Below, in pieces: positions 7,153-17,000 of a stretch of 22,837 bases of DNA (position 1 is the first letter of the stretch; the number at the start of each line of letters is the position of its first letter). This stretch comes from a virus. The notes beneath the pieces are model-generated. The model ran no database searches and was not told where the DNA came from. It was given only the letters and a program-made list of their open reading frames with translations. The translations under genes were made by a program, and so were the position numbers. The stretch lies in the IMG/VR virus record IMGVR_UViG_3300021959_000424, positions 1 through 22,837 of that record; one strand, 5' to 3'.

Positions 7153-7590
7153 ATGGCAAACTTATATAATCAAAAGAAAGTAGCAGTAAACAAAGCATCT
7201 GTAGGTGATCAAACATCAAGTACATTCACGTACAAAGGATTTAGCAGTCAAAATGCTAAACAAGGTTTTAAACTTTATGATATTGATCTTGTTAAACAGG
7301 ATCTTATCAATCACTTTTATATTAAAAAAGGTGAAAAGTTACAAAATCCTGATTTTGGAACTATTATTTGGGATATGATATTTGAACCTTTTACTGAAGA
7401 AACAAAAAAATTAATTGCTGATGATGTAGAAACTATAGTGAACTATGATCCTAGAGTAGTAGTTGATAGTGTTTCGGTTGACAGTACAGAAATGGGTATG
7501 CGAATAGAAGCAAGTATTACATATTTGCCATTTAATGTAAGCGATAGAATGACATTTGATTTTGACAGAACAACATCAACAATAAAGTAA
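7153..7590 (+). CDS. 25: gp25 baseplate wedge subunit (TssE family)
   Basis: The 145-residue protein fits gp25 of T4 (132 aa), the small wedge component that helps anchor the first sheath ring and is related to TssE of type VI secretion systems. Visible family features are KKGEKLQNPDFGT (58-70), IIWDMIFEPFTEE (71-83) and the conserved core motif near residue 99. That motif reads D-P-R here (YDPRVV) where many gp25/TssE proteins have E-P-R. The C-terminus ends in beta-type sequence (ITYLPFNVSDRMTFDFDR). The ATG is three bases after the gene 5 stop, and GAGGAA at 7141-7146, inside the gene 5 end, is the ribosome site. Confidence 0.9.
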   Translation: MANLYNQKKVAVNKASVGDQTSSTFTYKGFSSQNAKQGFKLYDIDLVKQDLINHFYIKKGEKLQNPDFGTIIWDMIFEPFTEETKKLIADDVETIVNYDPRVVVDSVSVDSTEMGMRIEASITYLPFNVSDRMTFDFDRTTSTIK

Positions 7591-7606
7591 GCAGTTAATG
7601 ATTGAC

Positions 7607-7614
7607 GCTAAATA
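7607..7614 (+). promoter_or_regulatory. Weak late-promoter-like box before gene 6
   Basis: GCTAAATA matches 6 of 8 positions of TATAAATA in the only spacer of note within the structural operon (7591-7634, 44 bp). It is 21 bases upstream of the gene 6 ATG, with a strong purine-rich ribosome site (AGGAATAGGA, 7621-7630) between. The spacer suggests an additional initiation point, but the box is weak. Confidence 0.3.
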
Positions 7615-7634
7615 TTACTAAGGAATAGGACGTA

Positions 7635-10600
7635 ATGAGCACTACATCAAGACAAAATAATTTAATACTTAATGAGGACTGGACTCGCATTTATCAGACG
7701 TTTCGTAACGCTGATTTCAAGTCTTATGACTTCGAGAACCTGCGTAGAGTTATCATTACCTACTTGCGTGAAAATTACCCAGAAGATTTTAATGATTATA
7801 TCGAATCATCAGAGTACCTAGCACTTATTGATGCCATTGCATTCCTTGGACAGAGTTTATCTTTTAGACTAGATCTTGCAAGTAGAGAAAATTTTATTGA
7901 ATTAGCAGAGCGTAAGGAAAGTGTTCTAAGAATTGCTAAGATGCTTTCTTATAATGCTAAACGTAATGTTCCTGCAAAAGGTCTTTTAAAGTTTGTTAGT
8001 GTTACTACATCAGAAGATGTTGTTGATAGCAACGGACGTAACCTAGCACAACAAACAGTTCGTTGGAACGATCCAACAAATACTAACTGGGCAGAACAGT
8101 TTATTCTTGTGTTGAACACCGCAATGAGTGACAATACAGAATTTGGTAGGAGCCAAGGTACTGCTACTATTCAAAGTATTCCGACAGAGCAGTATAGATT
8201 TAGATCTTTTTCAGCAGATGTTCCGATTTACTCCTTTAGTAAATCAGTCGCAGGTCGAAATATGGTGTTTGAATTAGTCAGCACTACATTTAAAGATGCA
8301 GAAGAAATTTATGAAGAATCACCAACTCCTGGAAACCAGTTAGGTTTTGTATATAGACAAGATGGTCAAGGACCAGGAAGTGCAAACACAGGGTTTTACT
8401 TACAATTTAAACAAGGTAGTTTAGAACTTGCAGATTTTAATATTGGTGTTCCTACTACAAATGAGCGTGTTGCAGTAGAAAGTCAAAATATTAATAATGA
8501 TGATGTTTGGTTGTACAATATTAATCCAAACGGATCACAAGGAACAGAGTGGTTAAAAGTTTCAAACCTTATTGGAAACAACATTGCATATAACAGTATT
8601 GTAGGCGGAAGTAGAGATATCTATGCTGTCAACACAAGAGAAAACGATAAAATTGATTTAGTATTTGCAGATGGAGTGTACGGAAATTTACCACAAGGTA
8701 ATTTTAGAACATATTATAGAGTAAGTAATGGATTAAGTTATACAATTTCTCCTAATGAGTTAAGAGGTATTAATATTACTGTACCATATCTTAACAAGGC
8801 AGGCGCAAGACATAATATTACTATTGGTTTAGCATTACAACAAAGTGTAAACAGTGCAGCACCAACAGAATCAATTGACAGTATCAGACAGAATGCACCT
8901 GCAAATTATTATACACAAAATAGAATGATTACAGGTGAAGATTATAATCTTGCTCCGTTGTCTACTTCACAAAATATTTTAAAGGTAAAATCAGTTAACA
9001 GAACTTCAAGCGGAATTTCACGTAATATTGATATTATTGATGCTAGTGGAAAATATGGTTCAATCAATGTATTCGGAGATGACGGGTACATCTATAAGCA
9101 GGAATCAGAAAATACATTAAGTTTTAAATTTACTAGTAGAACTGACATTATTAATTTTATTAAAAATAGAATAGAAAGTGTGTTTGCAGATACAGATGTT
9201 TATAATTTCTATATAACACGTTTTGAAAAGATACTATTTTCTGAAACTACAATTGAATGGAACAGTATCACTAATGATACTAATATCGGTACAGGATACT
9301 TTGTTAATAATATTGACCAAAGTTTACTTAAAGTAGGAACTTATGCAACTAATAACCTTAAGTTTTTGTTATCTGGTGCTAATCTTAAGTTTTTACCACC
9401 AGCAGGAAAAGCATTTAAGAATAGTGCTATTGTAGATATTAACGAAGATGATAGCGAACAAAGAAGTTACCTATGGACAAAAGTACAAAGTGTTGTAGGT
9501 GACGGTACTAACGCAGGCAGAGGAGTATTAACAACAGGACTAGGTCCGATTACATTCACTGATAATATTCCAACAGGCGCTATTGCAAACAGAATTGTTC
9601 CTAAATTTGTATCAGATATTAGTACTGCTATCGAAGCACAAATGACAAATATTATTTTTGCAAACTTAAACTTTGGTTTAAGGTACGATATTAATACAGC
9701 ACAGTGGAAAATTATTCAAGCAGAAAATTTAGATGTAACTTCTGCATTTGGTTTAGGTAAAGCGGGTGATACTACAAGTGAAAATCTTGATGCTAGTTGG
9801 ATAATTGCATTTGTTAAAGATAACGATCAGTATGTTGTTAGAATTAGAAAACTAGACTATGTGTTTGGTAGTGTTTCACAAAATAGATTTTATTTTGATA
9901 AAAATGACAAGGCCTATAATAACATTACAGGAAAACTTGAAAAAGATTCTGTTAGAGTTTTAGGTATTAATAAAACAAGTCAAGGAATTGGATCATTAGT
10001 TCAAGATTATTCTTTTGAAATTTCTGACACTATTAAATTTGATGATGGATACGAATCTACTAATGAAATTAAATTAGCATTTTCTGATAAAGATAGCGAT
10101 GGTGTTGTTGACGATCCGCAATCTTTTGAAAATATTGTAGGATCAGATTTAGATTTAAATTTCTTATTCTTCCAAGAAGTAACTGACGCATACGGTACAT
10201 CTGTTTTTAATCTTGTTGATCCAAGTGTTACAAACATTATTATTGCACAACGAGAATCGCAAGTTAATATTAATGACTATAATGACGGTCAACTAATTTA
10301 TTTTTATGATGACAATGAAGATAGAGTAAAAAGTGTAAACAAAGCAACTAACACACTACAACTTGAAACTTCGTATAAAGCAGAAATTGGAAGAAGAGAT
10401 CTTAAGTTCCAATATACACACGCAGCAAGTACTGACAGACGAATTGATCCAAGTGTAACTAATATTGTTGATATTTTTATTTTAACTAGATCATATGATA
10501 CTTCTTTTAGAAATTACCTTGCAGGAGCAGGAACACAACCTGCTGAACCAACGTCAGAAGATTTAAGAATATCATTTGGCTCGGGTCTTAATCAAATAAA

Positions 10601-11033
10601 AGCAATAAGCGATGAAATTATATATCATCCTGTAAAATATAAAGTGTTGTTTGGAACAACAGCAACACAACAAGTACAAGCACAATTTAAGGTTGTTAAA
10701 AATCCTAATAAAACTATTAATGACAACAACCTAAAAGTAAGAATTGTAAATGCAATTAATACTTTCTTTAGTATTAATAACTGGGATTTCGGAGATAGAT
10801 TTTATCTTAGTGAACTGACTGCATTTATTATTAATTCAGTATCTCCAGATGTTACTAATTTTGTAATCTTACCTAGAGATCCAGCACAAGTGTTTGGCAG
10901 TTTGTTTGAAATTCAAAGTAAGCCTGATGAAATTTTTGTAAGCGGAGCAACTGTAGATGATATCGAAATCGTATCCTCGATCACTGCTGCTGAAATTAGA
11001 GCAGGCACTGGAACAGTGGTGAGTGATACATAA
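7635..11033 (+). CDS. 6: gp6 baseplate wedge subunit, enlarged (1132 aa)
   Basis: gp6 forms the dimeric ring that links wedges (T4 660 aa; gpJ-like core). The N-terminus is diagnostic: LNEDWTRIYQTFRNADF, YLRENYPEDFNDYIESSEY, then AFLGQSLSFRLDLASRENFIELA and LSYNAKRNVPAKG within residues 1-120. A middle part, about 410-450, has RQNAPANYYTQNRMITGEDYN, usual in this family. The C-terminal core, about 1020-1100, has NPNKTINDNNLKVRIVNAIN, FGDRFYLSELTAFI and a final TAAEIRAG tail. Between these lie large extra beta-rich parts, including QWKIIQAENLD...LDASWIIAF at about 690-740 and an acidic DKDSDGVVDD loop at 818-827. The excess over T4 is about 470 residues. The ATG at 7635 follows AGGAATAGGA. The stop overlaps the next gene (TAATG). 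Confidence 0.88.
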   Translation: MSTTSRQNNLILNEDWTRIYQTFRNADFKSYDFENLRRVIITYLRENYPEDFNDYIESSEYLALIDAIAFLGQSLSFRLDLASRENFIELAERKESVLRIAKMLSYNAKRNVPAKGLLKFVSVTTSEDVVDSNGRNLAQQTVRWNDPTNTNWAEQFILVLNTAMSDNTEFGRSQGTATIQSIPTEQYRFRSFSADVPIYSFSKSVAGRNMVFELVSTTFKDAEEIYEESPTPGNQLGFVYRQDGQGPGSANTGFYLQFKQGSLELADFNIGVPTTNERVAVESQNINNDDVWLYNINPNGSQGTEWLKVSNLIGNNIAYNSIVGGSRDIYAVNTRENDKIDLVFADGVYGNLPQGNFRTYYRVSNGLSYTISPNELRGINITVPYLNKAGARHNITIGLALQQSVNSAAPTESIDSIRQNAPANYYTQNRMITGEDYNLAPLSTSQNILKVKSVNRTSSGISRNIDIIDASGKYGSINVFGDDGYIYKQESENTLSFKFTSRTDIINFIKNRIESVFADTDVYNFYITRFEKILFSETTIEWNSITNDTNIGTGYFVNNIDQSLLKVGTYATNNLKFLLSGANLKFLPPAGKAFKNSAIVDINEDDSEQRSYLWTKVQSVVGDGTNAGRGVLTTGLGPITFTDNIPTGAIANRIVPKFVSDISTAIEAQMTNIIFANLNFGLRYDINTAQWKIIQAENLDVTSAFGLGKAGDTTSENLDASWIIAFVKDNDQYVVRIRKLDYVFGSVSQNRFYFDKNDKAYNNITGKLEKDSVRVLGINKTSQGIGSLVQDYSFEISDTIKFDDGYESTNEIKLAFSDKDSDGVVDDPQSFENIVGSDLDLNFLFFQEVTDAYGTSVFNLVDPSVTNIIIAQRESQVNINDYNDGQLIYFYDDNEDRVKSVNKATNTLQLETSYKAEIGRRDLKFQYTHAASTDRRIDPSVTNIVDIFILTRSYDTSFRNYLAGAGTQPAEPTSEDLRISFGSGLNQIKAISDEIIYHPVKYKVLFGTTATQQVQAQFKVVKNPNKTINDNNLKVRIVNAINTFFSINNWDFGDRFYLSELTAFIINSVSPDVTNFVILPRDPAQVFGSLFEIQSKPDEIFVSGATVDDIEIVSSITAAEIRAGTGTVVSDT
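10086..10115 (+). other. Ca2+-binding-like loop DKDSDGVVDD in gp6
   Basis: Residues 818-827 of gp6 follow the D-x-D-x-D-G pattern of EF-hand, dockerin and thrombospondin type 3 loops. The flanking sequence does not show the paired helices of an EF-hand, so a stand-alone calcium loop between beta segments is more likely. The motif is short and could be chance in an Asp-rich protein. Confidence 0.4.
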
Positions 11034-14000
11034 TGGCAGATAAAAAAGTCTTCCCCAACAGCAATATTCCAATTAGAAAATCTTCAGAATTTTTACCTGA
11101 CGTTTTTAAAACTGAAACCAATAATAAATTTTTAGGGGGCGTTTTAGATCCTCTAATTCAACCTGGCGCAACAGATAAACTTACAGGGTATGTCGGTCGA
11201 CGTTACGGAAAAACTTACAATACTAAAGATATCTATCTTGATGATGACGATACATTACGTAGCAGGTATCAACTTGAACCAGGTGTAACTATTGAAAAAG
11301 ATAGAAAGGTAGAAGATTTTTATGATTATATTGATTTTAAAAATATTTTAAATTACTTTGGTAACTATAACGATCGTGACGATATTTTAAATAAACAAGA
11401 ACATTATTCTTGGAACCCTCCTATTGACTGGGACAAGTTTACAAACTATAGAGAATATTTTTGGGCACCCCAAGGTCCTCCATCTGTTCCTGTATACGGA
11501 CAGAACAGTGCAATAACATCTACATATAAAGTGTCTCCGGGTGTTAATAGTTGGATATTTACGCCTGATGGTGCAACTAATAGTCCTAACCTTAAATTAT
11601 ATAGAGGACAAACATACCGTTTTGAAGTTAACAGTCCGCTCGAAGGATTTATTATTAGAACAAACTACGATACAGGAAGTTTGCTTTATGATGCACGAAT
11701 TTCTTATTTTGTAGGTGACTATGCAATTTTTGATGATAAACTTTGGCGTGCCAAAGTTGATATCACACCAGCAGACGGAAGTACAATTAGTGTTGATTCG
11801 CAAGACTGGGAATTAGTAGATAATAACGCTGTACTAGAATCATTAACATACAATACCGGTATAATTAATAACGGAGCAAAAAGAGGTGTAGTAACATTTA
11901 CTGTGCCTTTAGATTCGCCTGATGTTTTATACTATCAAAGTGACGTCAATCCTAATAGACTAGGACAGTTTATAATTGGCGATATTCAAGATGCTACGTT
12001 TATCGATCCTACAAATGAGATTGTTGGTAAAAAAGATTATACAAGTGCTAACGGTATAAAACTTAGTAACGGACTAGTAATAGAATTTAGAGGCGAAGTA
12101 GCAGAAGAAAAGTATGCTCAAGGTACTTGGCTAGTTGAAGGTGTAGGTAAAGAAATTTCTTTAACAAGATTTACAGATCTTATTCCTCCAACAGTAACAA
12201 CCACTACTCCGGAAATTTTGTTTGACAATGAAGGATTTGATTCTCAGCCCTATGATGATGCTACACAGTTTCCAGGATCAAAAGATTATATTACAATCAA
12301 TAGAACAAGTAGAGATTTAAATCCGTGGAGTAGATATAATAGATGGTTTCATAGAACAGTCTTAGAGTATGCACATACTTTTAGAGGAGAAGACTTTGAT
12401 GCTAGTGAAGATACTAGAGCAAAACGTCCTATTATTGAATTCCATCCTAACATCCAACTGTTCAATCACGGCGGCCAAGCGAAACAAACAGTAGACTACA
12501 TTGATGACTTTACAACTGATATTTTCTCAAAAATAGAAGGAAGTACAGGTTACAGCGTTGATGGAGAGTTCTTGTTCGAAGGAGCAAGAGTACTTGTAAT
12601 TTCTGATACAGATAATTTAGCAAATAATAAAATTTACGAAGTTAAGTTTATCATACACAACGGTCGTAAACAAATTAATCTTAGAGAAACAGAAGATACA
12701 GTATCAACAGAAAATGAGTGTGTATTGGTTAGACGCGGCGCAGAAAATGCAGGACTAATGTACCATTTCAACGGATCCAAATGGATTGCGAGTCAACCTA
12801 AAACTTCAATAAACCAATATCCGTTATTTGATCTATATGATAAAGATGGGTATAGTTACGGCGATACTTCTGTGTATCCGGTTACTACATTTAATGGTTC
12901 GCCTATATTGAGTTATGCTGTAGGCACTGGCCGAACAGATCCTGAATTAGGGTTTAAATTAAAATATCAAAATATCAATAACGTAGGCGATATTACTTTT
13001 CACTGGAATTTAGATAGTGATACTTTTCAATATACACAACTTCAAAAAACTGTTTCAGTTCCAATAAGAGAAGGCTATTTAAAAATTGAAAACCAGTATG
13101 ATAACGGTTGGCTAAAAACAGATGAAAAATATTTACAGCCTATTATTAACACAGTTAAAATTGACACCGATGGTGTGATAGCATTAGACTGGAGTAACAC
13201 AATTGATTGGGCACAAACAACAAACAACTTAGAGGTGTGTTTTTATAGAAACGGTATAAAACTTAAAGACACATACACAAGAACACTATCTACTTTTGTT
13301 TTTGACAATACTGAATTTTCAGCAGGTGATGTTGTAACTATTAAAATTATTGATAATGTTTCTCCTATTACAGGTTATTATGAATTTCCTGTAGGATTAC
13401 AAAACAATCCACTTAATACAACAATTACTGAATTTACATTAGGACAAGCATCAGATCATTTAAGCACAGCACTAGAATTTAATGAAGAATTTGTTGGAGT
13501 TATTCCAGGTGTATCTAATCTAAGAGATTTGTCAGGATTTCAAGTTCACACTAAACGTTTTATGAAACATAGTGGTGTTGCAGCAGCATCTGTTGCATTA
13601 CTAAATGATAAAGATTACAACTTAATTAAATCTATTCAATATGCTAAAAAAGCCTACAGTGTTTTCAAAGATAGTTTTATTAAAAAAGCAAATGAAGTAG
13701 AGTTTGAAGATGTACCAGCAAATTTTGTAGATAGTATTATTGAAGAACTAACACGAACAAAAAGTGTAGCAAGTCCATTTGCCGATACTGATGTTATTGG
13801 TTCTGGCGCATTTACTTCAATTGATTATGAAGTTGACGATGTTGGTATTACAACCTTTGCGTTAAACAATAACTTTGATACAACAGTATTATCTAGAAAA
13901 GCAGTTTATGTTTATATTAATGATAGACAACTACTTTTAAATGCAGAATATACAATTGATGCTAATTTTAGTTTTGTTAGAATTAGTAAAGAATTGCTAA

Positions 14001-17000
14001 GAGGCGATAAGATACAAATTAGAGAATACGTATCAACTTCCTTTAGTTATATCCCTCCAACTCCTGCTTCATTAGGAATTTATAAGAAGTATACTCCTAA
14101 AAAGTTTTTAGATGATACTTATCGTGAACCTAAAGAAGTAATACAAGGCCACGATGGCAGTATTACAATTGCATACGGCGATTTCAGAGATGACTTATTA
14201 TTAGAACTAGAATATAGAATCTATAATAATATTAAAGAAAATTATGATGAAACTGTTTTTGATATTGATAGTATCATAGGTAGTTATTATTATAGAACAG
14301 ATTTTACAAAACAGCAATTTGACGACATTGTAAATCAAGAATTTTTAAAATGGGTTGCAGATACAAAATTAGGATATACTCTTAACGAATATTTTAAAGA
14401 AAATGAACCGTTTACATATACCTATAACGAAATGGCAAGTCCAGATGGTACCGAGTCGTTGCCTGGCTGGTGGAGAGGGGTATACAAGTATTATTATGAT
14501 ACAGACCGCCCACATTCACATCCTTGGGAATGCTTAGGCTTTACTGAAAAACCAACTTGGTGGGACGATGAATATGGAAAAGCCCCATATACAAGTGGCA
14601 ACTTATTATTATGGGAAGATATTAGAGACGGTATTGTTAGACAAGGCAATAGAGCAGGTACATATCCTCGTTATGCTAGAACAAGTATATTAAAACACAT
14701 TCCATCAGATGCTGACGGCGAACTTGTAGATCCTTTAACAAGTGGTTTAGCAACTAATTTTGTGTTATTTAATAATCAAGGCAGTTTTAAACTTGGAGAC
14801 ATCGGCCCTGTAGAATATGCTTGGCGTTCAAGTTCTGAATATCCATTTGCAGTTGCTATAGCAATGTGTTTAGTCAAACCATTTGAATTTATTATTAGTA
14901 ATTTTGATAGATCAAAATCTAAAAGAAATATTTTAAATCAAATTATCGATAAAACTACAGACACATTTATAACCCCTGCAGAATTAAAATTACCAGTTGC
15001 TGGAGAACTGCAAACATCAGGATTAGCAAACTATATAACTTCTTATATTAAAAGTAGAGGAATATCTGTAGCAGATGTACAAGAAGATTTACAAAATTTA
15101 AATGTTAGACTATCATCAAGACTAAGCGGATTTGTTGATCAAGAACAACAGAGATATGCAGTAGATAGTAAGAATCCTAAATCAACTTCTAGTAATTCTT
15201 TTATACCGCCTGAAAACTTTGATATTATTTTTGATGTAAGTTCTCCTATTTCCACTATTACATATAGCGGAATAATTTTTGAAAAAACAGCAAACGGTTG
15301 GACTGCATCAGGATATGATGATGTAAAACCGTACTTTGAATATTTTGAAGCAGTACCTAATCAGAAAGATCCTGTAATCAGTGTTGGCGGACTCAGCGAG
15401 TCTTTTACTGTTTGGGCGCCTGACACACGATTTGCAAACGGCACAATAGTAGATAATAAAGGAACATATTTTAGGGCAAAAGAGTCACATACTTCAACTG
15501 GGGAGTTTGATGAAACATTTTGGACCAAGTTGCCTGAACTTCCAGTAGTAGGAGCAACTACGGCACAGAGACGAAGAAACTTTAATACAACCGTAATAAA
15601 AAGATTATCATACGGAGAGCAATTTAGTTCTATCCAAGCAGTTGCAGACTTTTTACTAGGACACCAAGAATATCTTAAATCAGCAGGTTTAGTTTTTGAT
15701 AACTATGACGGGACTACACAGTCTGTACAAGACTGGACAACTGCATTAAAAGAGTTTATGTTTTGGACACAGCATAACTGGGCTCAAGGGTCATTACTTA
15801 CAGTTAGTCCAGGTGCACAAAAATTAACAATTGAAGTTGCAGTAGGTGTAGCAGACAATCTACTAGATGGATTTTATGAATACAATATATTAGGAAGCAA
15901 TGGTAGTCCTCTAGATACAAAAAATATTAATGTAGATAGATCATTCCAAAAATTTACAATTTCAACTGTTGATACCGAAGACGGAATTTATTACTTAAAA
16001 GTAAATCTTGTTCTTAAAGAGCACGTAACTATATTCGATGATAGAACAGTATTCAACGACGTAATATTTGATAAACCTAGTGGTTACAGACAAGAACGAA
16101 TTAGATCACAAGGTTTTAGAACAGTAGACTGGGACGGTGATTACACCAGCCCTGGCTTTATATTTGACAATGTTAATATAGTTGCTTGGCAACCTTTTAG
16201 AAATTATAAACTAGGCGATATTGTTCAGTATAGATCTAATAACTATACAAGTTTAATTACACATACAAGTGAGCAAGAGTTTAACAATGCTAACTGGACA
16301 GTTCTTGATTCAGAACCTACAAAACAACTTATTCCTAATTTTGATTATAGAATTAATCAAATTGAAGATTATTTTAATGTTGATAGTTCGGGACTAGGCA
16401 AGAGTCAAAGAGACCTTGCAAGACACACTGTTGGTTATCAAACAAGAACATATTTAGAATCTATTGCTGAAGATCCAACAACACAGTTTCAAATTTATCA
16501 AGGGTTTATTAGAGAAAAAGGAAGTAAGAATCCTATTTCAAAAATCTTTAATAAAAAAACTAATACAGATTCTGGAGTACAACTAGATGAACAATGGGCA
16601 TTTAAAGTTGGTACAATGGGAGGTGATGCACAATCTTATAATATTGAGTTATCACTAGACACTGAACAGTTTAAAGTAAATCCACAGCCTGTTGTAATTA
16701 CACCAGAAACAGGAAACTTTTTAGATAGATATTACAGAGTTAATCAAAGCAATTTTGATTATGCTCCTATTCCATATACTGATGATATTAATCCTGTTAC
16801 AGAAAATTATAAACCAACACAAACAGCAGGGTATGTAAAATTAGGACAAACAGAATATGTTATTAAACATTTTTCAGATATTAGTACAGAACTAGATGTA
16901 AACACAGTAAGCAATAACCAACATATTTGGATTACATTCAGTGGACCTACCTGGACAGTAAAAAGAATTAATGTAGCATTTGAACTTCCTATTATAGGAG

